Shown piece by piece: positions 28,001 through 33,892 of a stretch of 64,000 nucleotides of DNA. Positions within the stretch are counted from its first letter, which is position 1, and each line of letters starts with the position of its first letter. This DNA comes from CBDCWQ01 sp965223435. GTDB taxonomy: Bacteria > Myxococcota > Kuafuiibacteriia > Kuafuiibacteriales > Kuafuiibacteriaceae. Made by a program: the position numbers and the translations under genes. Under the pieces are notes generated by a model, which made no database searches, was not told the origin of the DNA, and worked only from the letters and a program-made list of their open reading frames with translations. Where the stretch lies: assembly GCA_965223435.1 (NCBI GenBank), contig CBDCWQ010000006.1, forward strand, positions 124,001 to 188,000, read 5' to 3'.

Positions 28001-29250
28001 GTATCCGCAATGCCGCGGGTGATGTCGAACTGCGTGATGATGGTACGTGGCCCGATCGAAAAGCCGGAGACCACGTATACACAGCGGGACCTTTTGTTGT
28101 AGGCCATTCGGTTGCGGGTTCCTTCATGCAGGGCGTGGACCGGAAACGCGTGGCGGGTTCATTGGTTGCAGCGTTCGGCGGTTCATCAACCACGCTCGAG
28201 CCTCCCAGCGTGTGGGTGATTGATCGTCATATGTCGCCTCCGCACATTGACACCATCAATCATGAAACGCGATCTTCGCCACATCTCGTAAGTCTCTGTG
28301 GTTCACGGAACGCGGTCGCAAAACACTTGGCGCGCGGGCACATTGACCACGGGAAACAAGCCATGAAAGACATCACCAAATTGCCAGATGACTGGTGGAA
28401 TCAGCTCAATGTGGTGGCAGGTATCGGAACAACATCGGTGCGTACTTTCAATCCGTTTTTTGGAACGTGGGTGCCTGAAGACCCCCTCGCCGGTTCGTCG
28501 GTCGTTTTGGAGCCCGACGCCTATGGTTATTTGGGCCAAGCCGATGCTCGCCTGTTTTCGGTTAAGTTTTTCGCGGGAGACTCGATGGGTTCACATACTC
28601 TTGTGCACGAACTCCTTCACAGCTGGGTGAAAGAGCTCCCGAAAGAGCTGCGCTCAGAAGATGACGGTCATTTTTCAGCCGATATCGACGCTTCGGGCGT
28701 CATGTTTCGGGATCATGCCCAAAAAGAGTGGCGACAGACTGGCCGTGTTCCGACGGTTTCGTGTTGGATCGACGCCGAAGGGCCCATACAAGCGAGCGAA
28801 ATCGAACGCTACTTCATGGGGCTCATTGAACCTGCGGCAGCACTATCGCCGGTCCGGGTTGCTACCAGCTTCGCCGGGAGTGACAGTGACGACTGTTACC
28901 AAAGGGTGCTCGAGTTCGAATCCTACGACCTCCGCGCGGTGGCTCCGAGCGTTCGAACCTCACCCAAAGAAAATCTCCGTGCTTACCGTGTCGGATTCTA
29001 CGCAGAAGTTTGGGGCCGCCAGCTCACGCCCACCGAGTGGACCTTGTATGACCTGCTGGTCAAGGAAGCGTTTCGGCAACTTCCAGAATCCGAACCGAGC
29101 CCGATGATGACCCATGAAAACTGGGCGCCCTTCCATCGTTTCTTTTCCGATCGTATTCATTTCCAGATTGTGAGTCCTCAGACCGGCGAAGTCGTACCTC
29201 GGAAGACCGCCGGCGCCAGTGCGACTGGGGAGGGTGCAGACCTTGACTGA
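19027..29250 (+). CDS. giant multidomain surface lipoprotein (about 3,407 residues) with a C-terminal metalloprotease motif
   Basis: ATG 19027 has AGGAG 8 bases upstream; an in-frame GTG at 19018 is the alternative. A signal sequence ends in LLVAGVLAGLSC (lipid-anchored Cys near residue 32). Visible parts in order: two YW[VL]Y modules (residues 60-200); an FN3-like domain (about 228-320); a sialidase/BNR-like beta region with an Asp-box SGDGGRTW (about 842); helical toroid-like domains (about 1110-1520 and 1620-1980) resembling six-hairpin glycosidases; a long unrecognised middle; a choice-of-anchor-X-like segment (DDGTWPDRKAGDHVYTAGPF, about 3000); and a zinc-protease motif LVHELLHSW (about 3193-3201) followed by ERYFMGLIEP. 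It may degrade glycoconjugates or prey material. Its codon use looks like its neighbours'. Direct repeats flank it. Confidence 0.8.
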   Translation: MFKLDPPRSVSPVFSCLTTWLLVAGVLAGLSCRPGGQPTPPSLDSPRVATGSFGLSSGWVLLSTAEEQAATLGLPKDKWRALRIESQYDAGSGSYETRFEPAEELAPNGTYWVYIQGETGTEIQDPMQTFPPGGSAWMGAAGELVHVRTPVRVAGLRLKKVLRWDPHQQALTEVDRKEMLPVGVYWLYPEEGCGASIPALGGALQTIGSCGRSLPGGSSGRLLASDAPMPPKGLVAWTQGGQFFVRWDPPEFLVDGTSIPDGVRIRYEVHLDMAPVETVEELAYESNIPDLGRIVPFYVKAVLDGAYGEPEVSKRSEVIDLEVAPEKPKAIAGRFEEPSTVADPGSASQPVVAFSKSSAPNAQARDQGLTHLAYVVRGGREGKGDEIRYTQSGAFGKAGSFEPARRITSVGADAHITEVALSAKANRVVVVWLEVSKNPSGTGHRQSRIMAAEGSEAGKVFSTPQPVRVSAAWKRSVDVGIDRLGRTHLVWGEGNKAYYLQGLSGDPENVFDQTKRTPNAELVSYTRVSFSACAEDPCGCPERTEKTYPLALDMAAPGDGSAGANASEVGDGAGAYFYRTEEALVEHPSLHVDDEKVTIVARQTRMYDNLPVKNDHWSGTEGPFYREAARGSVADCKARRFVATRKGFRHAWKSDQYACAKVVPEDHARLYAEELKSSEEFSSAFAREDLYSYDSDRGHEKAWYQYEFDGRWHEEDAVKVAQRPLKLGAWSKLGKAKRNVPVVDGDSVKIVERKIEVEEGWKQGAWIGDSLQDWRISTVEHFASEGAEVRRCAAGEETQTAKVGPMFPRVKAGPDGRLVVVYEKGSSNNPNRPGHNPVYAAISGDGGRTWAKPEVVGTGYLPDVAISSDGTLGVVYYAPSQGDSHAEIRVVRNQGEGWNIHSTLNTRPPKFIHFRTHGEGADDLPGVPRIAAHEGLFLAAWVRGSASARERDQIAVSRAALPGGEVKRIEIIARNPPIAHKVTTVDVRCVNEYGVTVQGCEGGVSVVSGGVRYDDVIKEVNGQQTVWVTAGRSAVIPSSQGDSGGLVESAYGTGLATVTVQTSKLAELAQALPTKDGARPRLRPISANATGNYLRAELQRDALFSADLGAQREYAYDPENEDSEFLAGYDRVWAYTQGIALAQFARQDDSRAGDVAVFLCENARRASNGTKILGWPFSWNTVDDDWYDARLVTGANAWAVHGLGVFVSSRQFAHLSGERQGQLRACYVHALEGLKDHIHAPTGLMTAGYTTRGLETADAPGKMGIKDEHGEVYGPDISFEYYDVLDVVGYDRFDSERAPTIKTYRTTGGQKKRLGFHAVTASDFTTLKKRVVAQNIVTEHNLDVLSVLNHALSEWDHIFASAPSEHGELRASLLTWRDRLREAIFTELWDETQKRFVTGGEVSNAGRFVQSKHSAVDNCSWLSLSVDYSSLPQAHRTKLAQCLDYTLHNFARELPFSGKTYYGAHYFPNGFVDKYIEANGDQARLYHIEATTGLIMGLLRFVDTAPSTEDFAKRMVLAGFERRARELWAQMQRFVEDHDFPYSSLRIHNLMAKLDSSTALIWFIDVYDFMAKRHDSVDRPLKDYAEGTDMVAAAASTLEAMSKLENMSRDFAEDEEASEAGSRGQLLSSWNIDANPEEVPLTLIEDQALAVIAAASRKDFIPALSWIKGLFHTLHGVDFDGEVISEFPWVVHGRNGVSLNAYRQTGPQMLAIYADAFLSRRLQNEGLEPLSMALSFGVLEGLVKRYLDEPSGLLLSGSGRPQARSSETDSGALQSLLPVAFMRDHLYTYFALKEMAPLLDEKQQIWVTGLQVSMKRRLDETFWDPQSNTPVQAVKVAPDGTLEIVGGSAAAASLYALYAIHTGQVQRARRCLDILAFSRDESGRAAPYSEGRVFPTEGVFDFAQTDAALILAWRAGAMIDPRHEQLALRELTQVLDELPETVGGLAGTLLAENPGGFLGLDAAPIFYSVSGQGPLVLTEEVDDRLSSLFYETLFSLLASDYREYVFNDRFEELIRILHVVDMIRHTVPQHDWGAKFEARTAQERTASTVHGLLNFCSLNVSALSQGPRSSVTPLGLSCQEIGRASGMLLEKRTSGETPVFFVSILSAELGDADGDRDLRALQRIAAYLQAPSGWSSSDSQRDTFLGYVHPRVGSRATRTSMNRFATGGHAAEIASDASLEDVAEWLRNHWMDGVRQLVSDPIRDSEKVRYELRYVDLVPIENTGSPVFWSREAIELRDLHRWEAERPSFQFTLNGLNAHLSIEDLYNRTNRNVRPLRRFINSFAEGRLSVIGQKSGIRVPVLHAMMRTGALTEDEFQRMAHGFGLSDKEAEAWAQQFSFVSPDSPSRTFAWSPVLEPIVLHQLMGAAGLERDDMDALEGLFVLPLVHPPPVFPADRAELVFENPRRVNGVIEEGIWVYTRGTGRVLVPIEVLDETRDCPQREDIEIDNPLALTNGPKRAIWSRDEVPLCLIQALGAEGGDLVDGQSEGIEYAQYAIFPPQKGVLAPLAHVLVPGEWDQVEDSLDVSPYQKVLLGHLHQRDDGAPFPDPGDVAALVRNFAESNVVLSHIYPRGGGYFRSWRSDVDNYVMTFGIPGTSYFKREIWRGVYPGQAWEDELPRWCASVREALQKRGGSHPLISQDRLDRHCLQGAYSKDAQPLDDGLMIAWISRLGLHVKASWDRWMTEGLDLEMVCYEPQWEPKEQHRILFRIALPDFLGSEALPSVPMLSRLPLGLEDTDLALGAVPAPPFTYPCQVGTEQDGWIPLSNQFWWHHRDLASGLENDEELATVAVTGIDGMPSIAIGLREPADDEELHIYFWRRDQASFRDEVSVPARVLGGPARPWPNTLGYRKILQEQTSVTLDGIGERALEPGVYEIVVYLERYGRIAGWFHQSVFVDKPCAGDPDGPCLAQPQRDGIAPLRVPMEDIEPCPPRGALESLLGEAERSVDEDEWAVEMVPGVIQDGGASGAVLEVTARTPHLTGILLEEPLLDGGIRNAAGDVELRDDGTWPDRKAGDHVYTAGPFVVGHSVAGSFMQGVDRKRVAGSLVAAFGGSSTTLEPPSVWVIDRHMSPPHIDTINHETRSSPHLVSLCGSRNAVAKHLARGHIDHGKQAMKDITKLPDDWWNQLNVVAGIGTTSVRTFNPFFGTWVPEDPLAGSSVVLEPDAYGYLGQADARLFSVKFFAGDSMGSHTLVHELLHSWVKELPKELRSEDDGHFSADIDASGVMFRDHAQKEWRQTGRVPTVSCWIDAEGPIQASEIERYFMGLIEPAAALSPVRVATSFAGSDSDDCYQRVLEFESYDLRAVAPSVRTSPKENLRAYRVGFYAEVWGRQLTPTEWTLYDLLVKEAFRQLPESEPSPMMTHENWAPFHRFFSDRIHFQIVSPQTGEVVPRKTAGASATGEGADLD

Positions 29251-29298
29251 CCTGGCCCCCTCTTATGACTGTGCGAATGCCTGGAACGCGGAAATGGC

Positions 29299-29368
29299 TA
29301 ACGCCGTTCCGCTGGCGTTATGACGGCCCGGAGTGATATGGGTCAGCCCGTAGCACCGCTCGGTGCTA
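29299..29368. terminator. two hairpins between convergent genes
   Basis: TAACGCC/GGCGTTA (29299-29305 with 29314-29320) and the stronger TAGCACCG/CGGTGCTA (29351-29358 with 29361-29368, 8 bp) lie between the giant plus-strand gene and the minus-strand gene ending at 29436. Neither has a T-run, but their position suggests a two-way transcription stop. Confidence 0.45.
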
Positions 29369-29435
29369 ACTCTCATTCAATCGTTTCCTGCGTTGTATCA
29401 GGGGCTATGATAGCGAACCGGTCACTCGATAGGGT

Positions 29436-30572
29436 CTAGGTGCGACTCTTGACCAAGCGGATGGCGCTGTTTCTTACGGCGGCCGGGACGTTTCGTGATT
29501 TGGCCAGGGTCTTGAGGTCTTTGAGGTGAAGTACGGTCACCATTTTCATGGCCGTGGGGAGCGCGGTTTTGGGGTTGTTCACCAGTGCGACTTTGACCTG
29601 ATACAAGCGGATCCAGTTGTTTTTTTTGTCGGTGGTGATGTGCAAAATGACGTCTTTGTGCACGGTGCGTGACTGGGCCGCACCGACGATTTCACTCTCG
29701 GTGATCATGGGCGAACTCACCGCCGCGACTGCGACCAGGCGATTGGTGTCACGCATCAACGTGGTGCGTACCTGCTTGTTGCCCTTCGCGGCCAACGCAA
29801 TTTTTTGGCCAGTGGTCATGTTTCGTAGCCGCTGCTCAAGCGTTAGAGTTTCTTCTTCCTCTTCTGCCTGTTCTTCTTCGTCCTCGTCCTCGTCGATGAG
29901 ACGACGTTCTCGCGGCTCGTCTTCTTCAGGCGCGTCGTGGCCGAGGCTTGGATCGATGAGGTCCGGTGGTAGGTCGACAGCGTCGGCTGCCTTGAGGCGC
30001 TCTTCTCCTGATAGGCGCAAAAGCGCGTCTTCGAACTGAGGGACGTTCTCCAAGAACACGCTGTTTCGCACCAAAAAGTCGATGATGCGGTCCGTTGTTG
30101 ATTTGAGCGCGTTGTCATTGGCGAGAAGGCCTTCGACGATTCGAGGTTCTTTGAGAACGCGGGCCTGGTTATTGGCAATCAGCTCACATGTTGCCTCGGA
30201 GCACAGTTTTGCCACTTCAATAAAACAGGAGTCGGGCGTGGACGGGTTGAGCAGAAGCTTTTCGGCGTAGGCATCGTTGGAGGCGAGGACGATGGCGAGG
30301 TGGCCGAGGACCGGGGGCGGGATTTTGCGATCGCCGACGACTGCGTTCGCGATTCGTGCGTCCAGGTTGTTGAGGCTTTTGGTTGCGGCGCTTCTGATTT
30401 TGTCATCAGCATCGAAGGTCAAAAAAAACTGAGCGACAACGATATCTTGCGGGGGCATGGGCGCCATCCCGCGGGCCGCCATCATTTTCATGGGCCCCGG
30501 TGCATCGGGCCCCGTTGCTCGGCGAACCGCTTGGCTCATCTGATCTTCGGTGAGCGGACAGGTCTCGTTCAT
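29436..30572 (-). CDS. HEAT-like repeat protein with an acidic linker
   Basis: From ATG 30572 (AGGAAG 5 bases upstream) the protein has 378 residues, with no signal peptide. Residues 20-190 and 245-378 are built of short helix pairs (IRSAATKSLNNLDARIANAV, LLNPSTPDSCFIEVAKLCSE, TLMRDTNRLVAVAAVSSP, RLYQVKVALVNNPKTALPTA), which look like HEAT-type solenoids. Between them lies an acidic linker of about 35 residues made mostly of Glu and Asp. It resembles a conserved hypothetical family I associate with Myxococcota, of unknown function. The last 19 codons (AKSRNVPAAVRNSAIRLVK) are duplicated at 18460-18519. It follows the EF-G-like gene on the same strand after 277 bases. Confidence 0.7.
   Translation of the reverse strand: MNETCPLTEDQMSQAVRRATGPDAPGPMKMMAARGMAPMPPQDIVVAQFFLTFDADDKIRSAATKSLNNLDARIANAVVGDRKIPPPVLGHLAIVLASNDAYAEKLLLNPSTPDSCFIEVAKLCSEATCELIANNQARVLKEPRIVEGLLANDNALKSTTDRIIDFLVRNSVFLENVPQFEDALLRLSGEERLKAADAVDLPPDLIDPSLGHDAPEEDEPRERRLIDEDEDEEEQAEEEEETLTLEQRLRNMTTGQKIALAAKGNKQVRTTLMRDTNRLVAVAAVSSPMITESEIVGAAQSRTVHKDVILHITTDKKNNWIRLYQVKVALVNNPKTALPTAMKMVTVLHLKDLKTLAKSRNVPAAVRNSAIRLVKSRT
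29449..29505. repeat. right copy of the 57-60 bp direct repeat
   Basis: This is the coding 3' end of the HEAT-like gene, matching 18460-18519 at about 95 percent outside gaps. It sits just outside the giant lipoprotein gene, so the two copies bracket about 11 kb. Repeats at gene ends are the usual footprint of integrative elements, but no integrase gene lies between the copies. Confidence 0.75.
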
Positions 30573-30660
30573 AGTACTTCCTAGGTTGCCGGATTCTAGA
30601 CAGCGGCGGAACACACCCGCCTGCTGCGGACAAGCGCTTGCAAAGCTCGCTTCTGTTTCG

Positions 30661-30711
30661 GTTTAGAGCACATCTCATAACCCAGGGAGAGGCTCTGGGC
30701 GAGCTCTAAAC
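30661..30711 (-). other. nested hairpin in the gap after the EF-G-like gene
   Basis: GTTTAGAGC (30661-30669) pairs perfectly with GCTCTAAAC (30703-30711). Inside it CCCAG (30681-30685) pairs with CTGGG (30695-30699). A separate 11-bp inverted repeat (30715-30725 with 30833-30843, AACGCACAAGT) borders it. The block lies between the end of the EF-G-like gene and the start of the HEAT-like gene, so it could be a leader or processing structure of the downstream gene. Confidence 0.35.
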
Positions 30712-30849
30712 AGAAACGCACAAGTCCAGATCCCGGCACGATGCAGCATTGGACCCTGTGGTGTCGGCTCACGTACTTCCGTGTACGCTCCCTTGGCTCC
30801 TCGGGCCCGGCTTTGCCGAGCACCTGGCTTCGAACTTGTGCGTTCCTGT

Positions 30850-32937
30850 TTAGTCATCATCGTCACCGGCGACGAAGCCGGATTCGCTCACGATTTTTTG
30901 CTGCACGTTGGGCGGTACACTCTCCATGTGGCCGTGTTGCATGGTAAAAGAACCACGCCCTTGGGTCATTGATCGGAGCGTGCCTTCGTACTGCTGAACT
31001 TCCGAGAGGGGCATCTGGGCTTTGATGGTCACGTAGCGGCCCGAAGACTCTGAGCCATGGACCCGTCCGCGACGGGTGTTGACGTCCCCCATGACGTCCC
31101 CCATGTTTCCTTCGGGGACAACGATTTCCATATTCATGATGGGCTCGAGCAGCACCGGGTGGGCCTTTTCTGCCGCTGCTTTGAAACCTTTGGAGGCTGC
31201 GATTTGAAACGCCATGTCGGAGGAGTCTACGGGGTGATACTTTCCGTCGTATACCCGAACTTTGATGTCGACCAAAGGATAGCCTGCCAAAAGACCTTTT
31301 CCCATGGCTTTTAAGCACCCTTTTTCGACCGATGGAATGAATTGCCTAGGAATGGAGCCGCCGACGATGGCATCTTCAAAGACAAATCCGGTTCCTCGGT
31401 CTGTGGGCTCAAAATCCAGGTAGCACACCCCAAACTGCCCGTGCCCACCACTTTGCTTCTTGTGTTTCCCCTCAACTTGCTTGACCGGAACGGTGAATGT
31501 CTCTTGGTACGGGATTTGTGGCAGGACAGCTTCACAAACCACGTGAAACTTTCGTTTCATTTTCTCGACAGCGACTTCGATGTGCTGTTGCCCGGTGCCA
31601 GACAACAAGGTCTCCCCAGTCTGGGCGTCTCGCGAGAGCGATAGCCCGGGATCCTCTTCCACGATGCGCTGAAGGCTGGACATGATCTTGTCTTCCGCAC
31701 CCTTGTCTTTGGCTCGAATGGCACGGGAAACAAGGGGCGCCGCGAGCGGGATCGTTTGCGCCACCCAGCCGTCCTGGCTCAGCGTGTTTCCGGTGTGGGC
31801 GTCTTTCAGTTTGGCCACGGCAAAGATATCGCCCGCGGGGGCCCGTTCTACCGCCTCAATCTTTTTACCCAAAAGTCCGTTCAGGGTTCCGAGCCGTTCT
31901 TGGCTGGGGGGCTTCTGCGAGTGGTTTTTGAGGTTGGTGTCTGAACGCGCTTCACCGCTGAGAACGCGCATGACCGAGATTTTGCCCGCGTGCTGATCCA
32001 CGATGGTTTTGAAAACCAGGCAGGCCAGCGGTTCTTCGGGGCTGAAGGACCGCTCCACGAGCTTTTTGTCCAGCGTTCCCTGGTACGGACCGCGGTCAAG
32101 CGGACTGGGGAAGGTCTCGACGACAAAATCAAGGAATAAGTCGACACCACGGTTCTGGGTCCCAGACCCACAAAAAACCGGAACAATCTGCCCATTGGCC
32201 ATGGCCTTTTTGAGGCCTTCAGAGACTTCGGCTTGGGTCAGATCGCCTTCAAAGAACTTCTCCATCAAGGATTCGTCGTTGGACGCGATATCCTCGATCA
32301 ATGTATTTCGTGCTTCTTCGGCCGCTTGTTTGAGATCGCTCGGAATGTCGGCTTCTTCATACCCGCCCATGTCACCGTCTTTGAACAGGAATGCTTTTTG
32401 ACGGAGCAAATCAACCACACCTCGAAATGAGGTGTCGTGCCCAATCGGGATCTGAACCCGTGTGGCCTCTCGGCAGATGTTCTCTTTGATTTCAGCGAAG
32501 GCCCGGTCAAAGTCAGCGTTTTCGACGTCCATCTTGGAGATGAAAAACGCACGGGCCAACCCGAGCGAAACGGCCCAATCGTGGACCCGTTCAGTCATGG
32601 GCTCCACACCGTCCTTGGCGGACACCACACAGAGTGCACCATCCATCGCCTGCATCGAGGTTCGGGTGTCTTTGAGAAAATTGCCGTCGCCTGGGGTGTC
32701 GATGAGGTTGATCTTGGTCTTCTTCCACGGAAGGGCACCGACCGAGGTATTGGTGCTCATCACGCGCTTGTGCTCTTCGGGTTCAAAGTCGAGCACCGAG
32801 GTGCCGAGCGCGGTGCTCCCCAAGCGTTTCGTCACCTGTGCAGCCCATAGAGCAGCCTCCGCAATGGAGGTTTTTCCGCAAGCCTTGTGGCCGATAAGGC
32901 CCACGTTGCGGAGATCCTTGGATTCAAAAACTTTCAT
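30850..32937 (-). CDS. elongation factor G-like GTPase (EF-G paralogue)
   Basis: The 695-residue protein has the EF-G domain order: a G domain (residues 1-270), domain II, domains III and V, and the EF-G domain IV fold near residues 460-590 (GHGQFGVCYLDFEP). The P-loop reads GHKACGKT instead of the GHVDHGKT of true EF-G. The switch II is DTPGDGNF, and the NKxD motif is SKMD. The switch I region (HKRVMSTNTSVGAL) lacks the RGITI of canonical EF-G. These are features of the EF-G-like group 2 proteins (FusA2 or EF-G-II type), whose role is less clear; such paralogues have been linked to ribosome recycling or stress translation. The ATG at 32937 is the natural start. A canonical fusA is not in the window. 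Confidence 0.85.
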   Translation of the reverse strand: MKVFESKDLRNVGLIGHKACGKTSIAEAALWAAQVTKRLGSTALGTSVLDFEPEEHKRVMSTNTSVGALPWKKTKINLIDTPGDGNFLKDTRTSMQAMDGALCVVSAKDGVEPMTERVHDWAVSLGLARAFFISKMDVENADFDRAFAEIKENICREATRVQIPIGHDTSFRGVVDLLRQKAFLFKDGDMGGYEEADIPSDLKQAAEEARNTLIEDIASNDESLMEKFFEGDLTQAEVSEGLKKAMANGQIVPVFCGSGTQNRGVDLFLDFVVETFPSPLDRGPYQGTLDKKLVERSFSPEEPLACLVFKTIVDQHAGKISVMRVLSGEARSDTNLKNHSQKPPSQERLGTLNGLLGKKIEAVERAPAGDIFAVAKLKDAHTGNTLSQDGWVAQTIPLAAPLVSRAIRAKDKGAEDKIMSSLQRIVEEDPGLSLSRDAQTGETLLSGTGQQHIEVAVEKMKRKFHVVCEAVLPQIPYQETFTVPVKQVEGKHKKQSGGHGQFGVCYLDFEPTDRGTGFVFEDAIVGGSIPRQFIPSVEKGCLKAMGKGLLAGYPLVDIKVRVYDGKYHPVDSSDMAFQIAASKGFKAAAEKAHPVLLEPIMNMEIVVPEGNMGDVMGDVNTRRGRVHGSESSGRYVTIKAQMPLSEVQQYEGTLRSMTQGRGSFTMQHGHMESVPPNVQQKIVSESGFVAGDDDD

Positions 32938-33055
32938 GATCTTTGGACTCCCTCATCGCCTCGCCCGCCAAACGATGCCTATCCCGAGGCGCGCCGACAC
33001 CACGGCACGCTAGCCGTCCCGGTTTCGCCCAGTCAACGTCCGGGAAGCCGTCGGC

Positions 33056-33871
33056 CTACCGGGCGCGCTCCCCGCCTGGGCGCGTGGCCCCGTGTTGGTC
33101 CGCCGGGGCGTTGAGGGCGTAGACTTGCTGCAGCCCGCTCAGCGTGAGGCTTTCGTCCACAAATTCCAGGGTTTTTGCGTCTTCTGCCACCACCGGCGCC
33201 AAGCCTCCAGTGGCGATCACCCTCACCGTGGTTTGGCCCATCTCCTGCTTCATCCGTTCGACGAGGCCGTCCACCAAGGCGACGTAGCCAAAGTAGGCAC
33301 CGGCCTGAATCGACGCGACCGTGCTTTCGCCTACAACCCGCTTGGGGCGGACGAGGTCCACCCGGGGAAGCTTGGCGGCGCGCTCAAACAGGGCTTCCAT
33401 GGAGAGCAAAATACCGGGCGCGATGGCGCCGCCCGCGTATTCCCCCCGCTCGCTAATGGAGTCGAAGGTCGTGGCCGTGCCAAAGTCGACGACGATGCAC
33501 GCGGACTTAAAACGTTGATAGGCTGCGATCGCATTTAAGATCCGGTCCGCGCCCACGTCTTGGGGCGGGCTGTACCGGACGGGCATACCGGTCTTGAGCC
33601 CCGGCCCGACCACCAGCGGCGGCCGGCCAAACATCACTTTGGCGAGGGAAACCATGACGGGCGTGAGCCGGGGAACGACTGAGCCTACGATGACGCCGGT
33701 CACCGAGGTCTTGGGGGTTCCGGAACTGTTGAGGAGAGCCTCAACCAGGAGCCCATACTCGTCGCGGGTTCGGGTAGAGACCGTTTCGAGGCGCCAATCT
33801 GCCTTAAGGCGCTCGCCATGGAACAGTCCGAGGGTGATGTTGCTATTCCCGACGTCGACGACCAAGAGCAC
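33056..33871 (-). CDS. coaX: type III pantothenate kinase
   Basis: CoaX phosphorylates pantothenate with ATP, the first step of coenzyme A synthesis. The 271-residue product shows the ASKHA-fold motifs: DVGNSNITLGLF (phosphate 1 motif), GADRILNAIAAY, VVDFGTATTFD (phosphate 2) and GGAIAPGI, plus VIATGGLA (adenosine motif). The Asp residues required for catalysis (DVGN, GADR, DFGT) are present. The start is a GTG at 33871, 21 bases after the end of nuoI on the same strand, so it probably belongs to the nuo transcript. It is followed by the EF-G-like gene after 118 bases. Confidence 0.94.
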   Translation of the reverse strand: MLLVVDVGNSNITLGLFHGERLKADWRLETVSTRTRDEYGLLVEALLNSSGTPKTSVTGVIVGSVVPRLTPVMVSLAKVMFGRPPLVVGPGLKTGMPVRYSPPQDVGADRILNAIAAYQRFKSACIVVDFGTATTFDSISERGEYAGGAIAPGILLSMEALFERAAKLPRVDLVRPKRVVGESTVASIQAGAYFGYVALVDGLVERMKQEMGQTTVRVIATGGLAPVVAEDAKTLEFVDESLTLSGLQQVYALNAPADQHGATRPGGERAR

Positions 33872-33892
33872 TTTGTGTCTATGACCTCGCGG

